A stretch of DNA of 11,200 nt from CAZGGW01 sp964525365 (GTDB taxonomy: Bacteria; Bacillota_I; Bacilli_A; RF39; UBA660): assembly GCA_964525365.1 (NCBI GenBank), contig CAZGGW010000027.1, positions 1 through 11,200 of the forward strand, written 5' to 3'. Both the position numbers and the translations under genes were made by a program. Shown here in pieces: positions 1 through 6,534 of this stretch. The notes beneath the pieces are model-generated. The model made no database searches and was not told the origin of the DNA. It saw only the letters and a program-made list of their open reading frames with translations. Each line of letters starts with the position of its first letter. Position 1 is the first letter of the stretch.

Positions 1-293
1 CTAGCTAATACGCCGCAGGCCCATCTCTAAGCGAAGCTTTAAAGGCTCCTTTAATATTACTATCACATTCGGTATTAGCAGTCGTTTCCAACTGTTGTCC
101 CCAACTTGAAGGCAGATAACCCACGTGTTACTCACCCGTCCGCCACTAAGTGCAGAATCCACATTCCTTATCATTCCATTCTTGAGCAAGCTCTCAAACT
201 TCATTCAAAATTCAGTGGGGCACTTCGTTCGACTTGCATGTCTTAGGCATGCCGCCAGCGTTAATCCTGAGCCAGGATCAAACTCTCAATAAA
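1..293 (-). rRNA. rrs: 16S ribosomal RNA, 5' part (runs off the left edge)
   Basis: Read on the minus strand, this is the start of a small-subunit rRNA. It contains the universal GAGTTTGATCCTGGCTCAG block (minus strand, about 267-285), then the conserved GCATGCCTAAGACATGCAAG and GTGGCGGACGGGTGAGTAAC segments. It ends at the left edge near E. coli position 250, at GCGTATTAGCTAG. Aligning GAGTTTG with E. coli position 9 puts the mature 5' end near 293; that exact end is an inference. The V1 region (helix 6) is unusually long, about 79 nt between the flanking GTCGAACG and GTGGCGG segments, against roughly 33 in E. coli. Any ORF inside this segment is spurious. Confidence 0.97.
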
Positions 294-399
294 AAACAAT
301 CTATAAAAGAATTGATTTTTTAAGTTTACATCCTAGCTACAAAACTCTCATTTTACTTAGTTTTCAAAGATCATTTTTGTTGCTACTCTCTTGGTTGCC
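294..399 (-). other. 16S rRNA leader with boxA-like element
   Basis: This is the stretch between the predicted transcription start (about 398-399) and the mature 16S end. On the minus strand it contains TGATCTTTGAAAACT (plus 359-373), which closely matches the boxA-type antitermination/processing sequence found ahead of Firmicute rRNAs. The rest is AT-rich and probably pairs with a segment 3' of the 16S gene to form the RNase III processing stem, but that partner is outside the window. Confidence 0.65.
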
Positions 400-404
400 A
401 TAAT

Positions 405-433
405 AATATAACAAATCAGAAATCGAATGTCAA
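405..433 (-). promoter_or_regulatory. Sigma-A rRNA promoter
   Basis: On the minus strand a perfect -35 TTGACA (428-433) and a -10 TATATT (405-410) are separated by exactly 17 nt. Transcription would start near 398-399 with a G, about 105 nt ahead of the mature 16S. This is the best-matching promoter in the window and is correctly placed to drive the rRNA operon. Firmicute rRNA promoters often start with G or A so that output follows the level of the initiating nucleotide; a G start here would fit but is an inference. Confidence 0.85.
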
Positions 434-489
434 CAACTTTTTTCACTTTTTTTTACATTTTTTTATGTTTTTCGTAAAAAAAGTGTAAA
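434..489 (-). promoter_or_regulatory. A-tract (UP-element-like) region upstream of the rRNA promoter
   Basis: Directly upstream of the rRNA -35 box, the minus strand has several phased runs of A (for example AAAAAAAAGTGAAAAAAG) with few other bases. Such tracts commonly act as UP elements that contact the RNA polymerase alpha CTD at rRNA promoters. A second TTTACA lies at 484-489, but its -10 partner 17 nt downstream (ATAAAA) is poor, so I do not call a second promoter. Confidence 0.5.
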
Positions 490-497
490 TTTCTAAT

Positions 498-531
498 AAA
501 AAATGAACTTTTTGTACTAAAAATTCATTTT
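498..531 (-). terminator. Intrinsic terminator after ntdP
   Basis: On the minus strand an 8-bp stem AAAATGAA/TTCATTTT (524-531 with 500-507) is extended after a one-base bulge by TTTTT/AAAAA around a 5-nt loop. It is followed by a run of six T (498-503). It lies 30 nt past the ntdP stop codon and ahead of the rRNA promoter, so it would separate the two transcription units. The stem is AT-rich and so of moderate strength. Confidence 0.65.
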
Positions 532-561
532 CTATACATTATTATATGACCAAAATTAATT

Positions 562-1089
562 TTAATTACAAATATTTTTATAAATTTTATAATATTTGTC
601 TACTATATTTCTATTAAATGGTCCTACTCTGTTTTTTTTCATTTCAATTAAATTTGAGAGCTCACTTTTCACTATATAATTGATATCTTGTGAATACTTC
701 ATTAATTTTCTATGATAATTATATTCATTTTTATCTAATACTTGATATGCCCCGTCTGGAAATATTCTTAAGTCTAAATCATAATCAATATACTTTACAA
801 CTCTGTTATCAAGCACAAATGGACTTGCAATATTACAATAATAGAACAATCCTACTTTTTTAAATTGGGCAATTACATTAAACCAATTACTAAAATAGAA
901 AAACATAATAGCTGGTTCTTTAGTATGCCAAGTTCTACCATCCTTTTTAGTAACAAGAACATTGTTATTGCCAAGTACTAAATATTCTTTAGTGATATCA
1001 AGTACAATTGCTTCATCCCATGTTTTATAAATTTCTCCATTATGTTTGTAACAATGAATCATTAGTGAGTCTCCAATTTCTATATTCAT
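562..1089 (-). CDS. ntdP: Nucleoside tri-/diphosphate phosphatase, DUF402 (YgaC/NtdP) family
   Basis: A soluble 175-residue protein, the full length of the B. subtilis YgaC/NtdP family, which hydrolyses nucleoside tri- and diphosphates in a metal-dependent way. Recognised from family-wide segments in order: IHCYKHNG (11-18), DGRTWHTKEPA (50-60), NWFNVIA (68-74), YYCNIASPF (83-91), the acidic IDYDLDLRIFPDG (101-113) and the C-terminal GPF..N.VDK. The aspartates of the IDYDLDL segment are the likely metal ligands (inference from the family). The start is fixed by an AAAGAGGTG ribosome binding site (1094-1102) 4 nt upstream. It has its own promoter just after the glycan operon and a terminator behind it, so it is probably monocistronic. 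In Bacilli this is normally a stand-alone housekeeping gene with no known link to glycan synthesis. Confidence 0.93.
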   Translation of the reverse strand: MNIEIGDSLMIHCYKHNGEIYKTWDEAIVLDITKEYLVLGNNNVLVTKKDGRTWHTKEPAIMFFYFSNWFNVIAQFKKVGLFYYCNIASPFVLDNRVVKYIDYDLDLRIFPDGAYQVLDKNEYNYHRKLMKYSQDINYIVKSELSNLIEMKKNRVGPFNRNIVDKYYKIYKNICN

Positions 1090-1111
1090 TGGACACCTCT
1101 TTCATGCACTA

Positions 1112-1140
1112 ATTATATCATTATTATTGTAATTTGTAAA
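1112..1140 (-). promoter_or_regulatory. Sigma-A promoter of ntdP
   Basis: On the minus strand, -35 TTTACA (1135-1140) and a perfect -10 TATAAT (1112-1117) are separated by 17 nt, with the ntdP ribosome binding site just downstream. The -35 box begins one base after the stop codon of the preceding glycosyltransferase gene. ntdP can therefore be expressed apart from the glycan operon, although no convincing terminator separates the two. Confidence 0.8.
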
Positions 1141-1141
1141 A

Positions 1142-2680
1142 TCAATATATAATTACTATAACTCCTTTATATATGAATATACTTTCCTCACTTGGATATA
1201 TATCCAAGTGTTTTGCCCTACATATATTTAATATTTCATTCACGAGAAGATCGTTATCTTTTTTTTCTAATAAAGTAGCATTTATTCCCATCACATTGAG
1301 TGCATCAATTATATCCGGAGGAAAATATGTAAAATTAGATGTTAATCCCACAGTTTCAACATACGCTTTTGATTTAGTATAAAATGTTTTATTATTATTA
1401 TTTGTTAAATAGAAGAAATAAGTTTTTTCATCCCCCAACTCGGTGTACCCATCAAGACTTTCAACCCTTATCTGTAACCTATTAACAAAATAAAATGCTG
1501 CTTCACTGGATCTTTTTGCCATAAAAGACGCTTTATTAGAATTAATAGCAAAGCTGAAAATAATTATTATTGTAATAGCTACACTAATCTTAACTACAAC
1601 ATCATTGAATTTTTTATTTCCTTTTATTTTAATATCAGAAATAGTTGTTAAAAACAATAATATGCTTCCTGTATACATAATAACATATGGAATATTCGTT
1701 ATAGAGTGAAAAAATTGAGATGGTTTTAAAAATCTTAACGCTTCTGGCGCGATTAACAACAATATAAAAAGTAATAAATATATTGATTTTTTTATTCCTT
1801 TTCCTTTAAATATAATAATTAAAGCAGTAAAAATAGTAATTACGATCATTGTTATGTGAATTATGGTAGAAAAAAACGCTATTGTATGAATAGAAAAAGT
1901 AATTTTTAAACTTGAAGAAAAATGCTCAATTATATTAGCAAAATCAATTTTAAACATGCTACTAGCATACTGATAATCACTCATTTTAATATTGAAAATG
2001 AATGTCGTTAATTTTGTCATAATAACATAGACGAAACATCCAAGTAAAAACAAAACAATGCATTTTAAAATCATCATAAAGTATTCTTTTAATTTATTGC
2101 TATTATTTAACATTAATTGTCTGATAAATAGTAATAACATTAGTACTATTATAAAAGGCAAAAAGCTTTGATAAACGGATATACTAAAAGCTATTAAGAA
2201 TGAAGAAAAAAAGTATTCATACCAAAATTTTGACTTATACAAGCAATACACTGAATATATAGCCACAAAATATCCTATACCTATTGAAAATTGCCACGAT
2301 CCATATGCATAAGCAATAGCATTAACGGGAAAGCCTATCATAATCATACCAATTAATACTTGATACAATTTGTTTTCTACTTTTAATAGTTTACATAAAT
2401 ATATAGTGGCTAGACTAAATAGGCAAGCATTGAGAATCAAATCAAATATAGGGATAGGATAATACCCCGATATCAATCCAAGCAATGCCCATCCCCATCT
2501 TCCAACTGATAAGTATAAAGAAAAGCCAGCTTGTCCATCTTCTAAAAGCAAATCCTTTATACCATCATTGTTTATGGAGCCACTAAATGCAAAATATCCA
2601 AATATTAGTATAGTGTAGCAAAATAAAATCACCAACACTTTTTTATTATCTTCCCAAAATTTAATTAAATTATTTTTCAT
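1142..2680 (-). CDS. GtrII-like polytopic glucosyltransferase (membrane)
   Basis: A 512-residue integral membrane protein with a short cytoplasmic N-terminus, roughly ten or more hydrophobic segments spread to about residue 385, and a soluble ~120-residue C-terminal tail. The first extracytoplasmic loop carries INNDGIKD (36-43) and then LYLSVGRWGWALL (55-67). This acidic-then-GRW pattern is typical of the Glucos_trans_II (GtrII) family. These enzymes take a sugar from a polyprenyl-phosphate donor and add it to surface polysaccharide outside the membrane. It is the last gene of the operon, 18 nt after its neighbour, with a GAGG ribosome binding site. The presence of a GtrA-type flippase domain earlier in the operon fits a Gtr-style system. 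Sugar and acceptor are unknown. The family call is from motif memory; the general role is more secure than the sugar. Confidence 0.72.
   Translation of the reverse strand: MKNNLIKFWEDNKKVLVILFCYTILIFGYFAFSGSINNDGIKDLLLEDGQAGFSLYLSVGRWGWALLGLISGYYPIPIFDLILNACLFSLATIYLCKLLKVENKLYQVLIGMIMIGFPVNAIAYAYGSWQFSIGIGYFVAIYSVYCLYKSKFWYEYFFSSFLIAFSISVYQSFLPFIIVLMLLLFIRQLMLNNSNKLKEYFMMILKCIVLFLLGCFVYVIMTKLTTFIFNIKMSDYQYASSMFKIDFANIIEHFSSSLKITFSIHTIAFFSTIIHITMIVITIFTALIIIFKGKGIKKSIYLLLFILLLIAPEALRFLKPSQFFHSITNIPYVIMYTGSILLFLTTISDIKIKGNKKFNDVVVKISVAITIIIIFSFAINSNKASFMAKRSSEAAFYFVNRLQIRVESLDGYTELGDEKTYFFYLTNNNNKTFYTKSKAYVETVGLTSNFTYFPPDIIDALNVMGINATLLEKKDNDLLVNEILNICRAKHLDIYPSEESIFIYKGVIVIIY
1189..1210. repeat. 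22-bp perfect palindrome inside the glycosyltransferase 3' end
   Basis: Both strands read the same: CACTTGGAT, ATAT, ATCCAAGTG. As RNA it can form a 9-bp stem with a 4-nt loop. It encodes part of the C-terminal tail (KHLDIYPSE) of the GtrII-like protein. On the minus strand no T-run follows, so it is not a terminator of the operon. On the plus strand only four T follow. It could be a 3'-end mRNA stabiliser, a protein site or chance. Confidence 0.6.
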
Positions 2681-2698
2681 ATTTACCTCATCTTTATA

Positions 2699-3898
2699 TT
2701 AAAATATTGATTTAAGAAAATCAACTACTATATTTATTTTGTCATAAGTTAAAAATACAAATTCTTCACTAGTTTGAAACATAAGTATAAAAAATATAAT
2801 TAGTGGTATTAACCATTTAACGTATTTTTTATCAAATGACTTTATAACGACGTCACTATATTTATAGCACATAAAGAACGCCAACATAGTAATACAATTA
2901 GTTATTGATGTTACCCATCTTCCATAATCAGAACCTATAAAAAACAACACCAAAGTAGCAAAACAAGACAAAATCAATAAAACATATACTAATTTATTAT
3001 GAATCTTTTTATACACAGGGATAAATATTATTTTAAGTAATGCAAAGAAATATAATCCAAAACTAACAATCGCATAGGTATAATTAACAATTCCATAACT
3101 GGGAGCCATTTGAGTTCTAACAAACTTTGCTATACTGGCTAATGGCCAATAATAAACATCATGTACAAGTACAGAACTCACTTCAAAATCCGTATATTGT
3201 TGAAGATATGCCGTGTGTTCTATATAATTATTAAATCCGGTATTCTTTCCGAAAAAAAATATTAAGAAAAAAATCGCGCATAACACAATAAAATTTAACA
3301 AACCATACTTAAAACTTTTTTTATCTTTATTTTCGTAGGCATTAAAACATAATAGCAAGCATATCATAGGAGCATAATAGAATAAATAATTTTCGTGTAT
3401 TAGCATAGACATTAGAGTAATAATTGGAACTATCCACAAATATTTATTTTTGTTTATAATTATTAAAGTAATTATAGCATTTAAAAAGAGAAAATAATCA
3501 TATCTCCCGGCTTGTCCGTTTTTAAACATATATAAAAAGGATACACTATTAAATACAAACAAAAAACATAACACTACTATTCTTTTATCATTTTTCATTT
3601 TTTTTATAATTATTTGTAGCAAATACGAAACAGTAGTAAAACAAATCATCGTAGATGTTATAACGACGCCAATTATTTTTTTATAAGTTACATTTCTAAA
3701 AAACATTTTTAATAATGTACCCACTAAACCCCTGGATATAAAACCATTAGAATAATTTATTTGATATGCTGTTGGGGTGTAGTAATTATTAAAAATATAA
3801 TTACATCTATAGGTAGAATATAAAACTGTTACAACAAATAACAAGAAGAAAATAATAAACCATGTGTTATCTTTTAAAAATTTACAAACTTTTTTCAT
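2699..3898 (-). CDS. Unassigned polytopic membrane protein, probable GT-C-like glycosyltransferase
   Basis: A 399-residue protein that is almost entirely hydrophobic, with about ten predicted membrane spans. I do not recognise its family with certainty. Visible landmarks are a first outer loop ending in NYSNGFISRGLVGTLLK (48-64), GQAGRYDYFLF near 128-138, and HENYLF further on. The ISRGLVG segment after the first loop recurs in uncharacterised bacterial membrane proteins of surface-polysaccharide clusters (from memory). Its start overlaps the upstream GT-C gene by 17 nt. The best upstream GGAG lies 13 nt from the ATG, so translation may depend on coupling. Its place between two probable lipid-sugar-dependent transferases suggests it too handles a sugar or polymer outside the membrane. 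A polymerase or acyltransferase role cannot be excluded. Confidence 0.6.
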   Translation of the reverse strand: MKKVCKFLKDNTWFIIFFLLFVVTVLYSTYRCNYIFNNYYTPTAYQINYSNGFISRGLVGTLLKMFFRNVTYKKIIGVVITSTMICFTTVSYLLQIIIKKMKNDKRIVVLCFLFVFNSVSFLYMFKNGQAGRYDYFLFLNAIITLIIINKNKYLWIVPIITLMSMLIHENYLFYYAPMICLLLCFNAYENKDKKSFKYGLLNFIVLCAIFFLIFFFGKNTGFNNYIEHTAYLQQYTDFEVSSVLVHDVYYWPLASIAKFVRTQMAPSYGIVNYTYAIVSFGLYFFALLKIIFIPVYKKIHNKLVYVLLILSCFATLVLFFIGSDYGRWVTSITNCITMLAFFMCYKYSDVVIKSFDKKYVKWLIPLIIFFILMFQTSEEFVFLTYDKINIVVDFLKSIF

Positions 3899-5456
3899 GT
3901 CTTTCAGTAAACTCCTTTATTAAATAATTATATTTTCCTAAATTAATGTTTATAATGGCACGTATTCTTTCTTTTGAAAATAATGTTCCTTGAGTAATTA
4001 ATTTTATCTTTTCATAATACTCTTGCAAACTTTCGTCTTCTATATTATTGATTCCAGTTGAAACCGTTTCTAAATACCCCTCGGGCAAGACTCTATTAAT
4101 GTGACCTATCCTGGTTATTTCCTTTGACGTTGACGGCATTCTCGACAAAAACGCATCAGATAAAGCCAAAATATCAACTATAATACAATCTTCACAATAG
4201 TATCCAGCAAATCCAATCCAACCATAGTAATATACATTTTTACCATAAACCTGAGAAAGACACTTGGTATTTTTTATCACCTTATCTGAGCCAACTGCTA
4301 TTAAAGAGGTTTTTTTAAAATAACCGCCTTGCTCATCTTCAACGCCAAAAACCATTTTGTTAACCACCTTGTCGTAATTATAATTATAATAAAACATATA
4401 AATACAGGAAATCATACAAATTATAAAAATCCCAGTGTAAGCTAATATATCCATTTTAAATTTTATAATTTTTATTTGAGAACACAAAATACATAGTGCA
4501 AAATATAATGGAGTTAAAAATCTTCCTAGCATAAAATCTCCTCCAACATAAATTATATAAAGTAAAGAAAGCAACGGACCGATTAGTAGTAATTTAATTG
4601 TTTTATTTTTTTGAACAAGTATTGTAGTGATCATAAGTATAATAAATATTATTGTGAATTTGTCAAGTATAAATACACCTCTTAAATAATTTAATCCATT
4701 TATAATATATTTTAGTGTAGCTATTCCAGTTCCAATTTTAGCATATGCAGTATTGGGAAATAAAAAACCATAATATAACAAAGAAAAGCATTCCCAAATT
4801 ATAAATGGGGATAATCCCAAAATAAAAGGAAATATTAATTTTGATATTTTAATATTCTTTCTTTTCTCCATCAAAACATATATTAATGATGGTATAACTA
4901 TTAATATAGAATCGAGCCTATTCAGCAAAACAAAGCCAACAGTTAAAAATAAAATAGTCATTTTTTTTATGGTCAACTCATTTTTATCAAACACTTGATA
5001 AAAAAATATTGATAAAAGTAAAAACGTAAGAGAATTTTCAAGCCCAGAAGTTGAATAAGCTATAAAAGACTTACTCAACATTAAAAATAAAAGAAGAAGA
5101 AAAGAAATATAATCGTTTTTGGATATTTTAAATATTAAAATATAAACTGCTACAGTCGTACAAATAATGTTTAAAAAAATAGATGTGAAATATACTTCAT
5201 TAGTCACTTTATATAATATGCTCATGATTAAGACCATCAACGGATTAGTATATGTCCAAACACGTTCGTTTATATTCCATCTAAGTCCATTACCTTCTAC
5301 AAAATTTTTTACTACTCTAAATGAAATATATGCATCATCGCAAAGCCATGCATTAATTATAATATTAATAACTAACAAAACAAAAACAATAATTAATATT
5401 TTTCTTTGTAAAGATAATTTTTTGATTTTATTAAAAAAGTTTCTAAGCTTCTTCAT
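3882..5456 (-). CDS. GT-C glycosyltransferase resembling AftB-type arabinofuranosyltransferases
   Basis: A 524-residue membrane protein. One span (~19-36) leads into an outer loop with LCDDAYISFRVVKNFVEGNG (38-57) and then YTNPLMVL (69-76). The DDAYI.FR...N...G.G..(W/F)N signature is the acidic-pair catalytic loop of a GT-C subfamily that includes mycobacterial AftB, which transfers arabinofuranose from decaprenyl-phosphoryl-arabinose. About eleven spans follow, then a soluble C-terminal domain with GWIGFAGYYCED, VDILALSDAFLSRMP, IGHINRVLPEGYL and ESLQEYYEKIK. These are also typical of that subfamily's extracytoplasmic domain. It starts 10 nt after the SDR gene and overlaps the next gene by 17 nt. 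Linkage to a DPPR-synthase-like enzyme in the same operon supports a prenyl-phosphate pentofuranose donor. The actual sugar is not provable here. Confidence 0.75.
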   Translation of the reverse strand: MKKLRNFFNKIKKLSLQRKILIIVFVLLVINIIINAWLCDDAYISFRVVKNFVEGNGLRWNINERVWTYTNPLMVLIMSILYKVTNEVYFTSIFLNIICTTVAVYILIFKISKNDYISFLLLLFLMLSKSFIAYSTSGLENSLTFLLLSIFFYQVFDKNELTIKKMTILFLTVGFVLLNRLDSILIVIPSLIYVLMEKRKNIKISKLIFPFILGLSPFIIWECFSLLYYGFLFPNTAYAKIGTGIATLKYIINGLNYLRGVFILDKFTIIFIILMITTILVQKNKTIKLLLIGPLLSLLYIIYVGGDFMLGRFLTPLYFALCILCSQIKIIKFKMDILAYTGIFIICMISCIYMFYYNYNYDKVVNKMVFGVEDEQGGYFKKTSLIAVGSDKVIKNTKCLSQVYGKNVYYYGWIGFAGYYCEDCIIVDILALSDAFLSRMPSTSKEITRIGHINRVLPEGYLETVSTGINNIEDESLQEYYEKIKLITQGTLFSKERIRAIININLGKYNYLIKEFTERHEKSL

Positions 5457-5466
5457 TTATACTCCT

Positions 5467-6516
5467 TTAAAAGAATATTTTAGCTAATTTTAATATTCCT
5501 TGTTTCCATGGTACTCTATGTGATACTCCACTTTTACCTTTAAACTCACTCAGATTTTTTACGTACCAATCATAATTTCTTAAAAGAGCATCTTTATTAG
5601 AATATTTAGGATTAAATCCTAGTTGTTTTTGTGCTTTTTCAATAGAGACAAACGAATCTGTTGAGGCAGTTTCATATACCCATTTATATAATGGCGATAA
5701 ATGTAAAAGTTCTAAAAATCTAAGAGTTGCAATCATTGGGCCGGCTGGAAAGCATTTCATTTTCTTTCCGAATCCTGCTTTGTCTAGAACTACTTGGTAA
5801 TCTTCTTTCATAGTCGTAAATTCTTTAGCACCAATATTAAATGTATCATTCACTTTTTTCTTATCTAACGTCATACATAAATATATTGATGTACATAAAT
5901 CTTCTACATCTAGAAATTGATATTTATTTTTACCATTTCCAATTAACGGGAATCCATGGCCAGTTTTTGCCCAATCATAGAATAATGCAAAAACCCCGAG
6001 TCTTTCTGGACCAATAAATGATTTGGGTCTTATTATTGAAACACACAACCCTTTCTTTCTATAATTTATACACACTTTTTCAGCATCTATTTTTGCTTTT
6101 CCATATGGACCTACTCCATCTAATTTATCAGTTTCAACAAGTGGATGATGATCTGGTATTCCATAAACAGCTGTCGAAGAAATTTGTATAAATCTTTTTA
6201 CTTTTTCTTTATAAGCTGCATCCACAACATTTCTACTACCATCAATATCTGTAGAAAATATATCTTCTTTTTTATATAAAGGTAATGCAGCAGCACAATG
6301 AACCACATAATCACATCCTTGTGTGCATTTATTAACCAACTTTTTATCTCTTATGTCCCCCACTATACTTTCTATTTTATCCTTACAATCTTCATAATCA
6401 AACGGTACTATATCTAATGATATTATATCGTATCCTTTCTTCAATAAAAATCTTATTAAATTAATTCCCAAGAATCCACTTCCTCCTGTTACAAAAACTT
6501 TTTTCTTATTTTCCAT
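5467..6516 (-). CDS. Extended SDR NAD-dependent epimerase/dehydratase
   Basis: A 349-residue Rossmann oxidoreductase. The N-terminal TGGSGFLG (10-17) binds NAD(P). D35 at the end of the second strand favours NAD. GDIRD (53-57) contacts the adenine. SSTAVYG (113-119) and Y138-x3-K142 supply the catalytic triad. The tail ends in an amphipathic, basic-hydrophobic stretch (ILKLAKIFF) that could touch the membrane. The chosen start is the ATG at 6516, not an upstream in-frame TTG, because GGAAGG (6524-6529) sits 7 nt before the ATG. In this operon it may oxidise or epimerise a sugar, possibly a prenyl-phospho-pentose or a nucleotide sugar. It is an extended SDR (GalE-like), not the classical short SDR type of DprE2, and no DprE1-like partner is nearby. 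Substrate unknown. Confidence 0.88.
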   Translation of the reverse strand: MENKKKVFVTGGSGFLGINLIRFLLKKGYDIISLDIVPFDYEDCKDKIESIVGDIRDKKLVNKCTQGCDYVVHCAAALPLYKKEDIFSTDIDGSRNVVDAAYKEKVKRFIQISSTAVYGIPDHHPLVETDKLDGVGPYGKAKIDAEKVCINYRKKGLCVSIIRPKSFIGPERLGVFALFYDWAKTGHGFPLIGNGKNKYQFLDVEDLCTSIYLCMTLDKKKVNDTFNIGAKEFTTMKEDYQVVLDKAGFGKKMKCFPAGPMIATLRFLELLHLSPLYKWVYETASTDSFVSIEKAQKQLGFNPKYSNKDALLRNYDWYVKNLSEFKGKSGVSHRVPWKQGILKLAKIFF

Positions 6517-6534
6517 ATTACTACCTTCCAATCA

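Noticed and set aside
1..204. ORF of 67 codons on the minus strand
   Set aside because: It lies wholly inside the 16S rRNA gene and has no independent coding evidence.
1173..1382. Plus-strand ORF of 69 codons
   Set aside because: It is antisense to the GtrII-like gene, with no ribosome binding site or recognisable protein.
5167..5487. Plus-strand ORF of 106 codons
   Set aside because: It is a shadow of the AftB-like gene, whose DDAYI and other motifs are clearly real on the minus strand.
5467..6516. Calling the SDR a DprE2 orthologue
   Set aside because: It has the length and motifs of an extended (GalE-like) SDR, whereas DprE2 is a classical short SDR of about 250 residues.
6517..6531. 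TTG start for the SDR gene at 6531
   Set aside because: The GGAAGG site (6524-6529) lies inside that extension and is well placed for the ATG at 6516.
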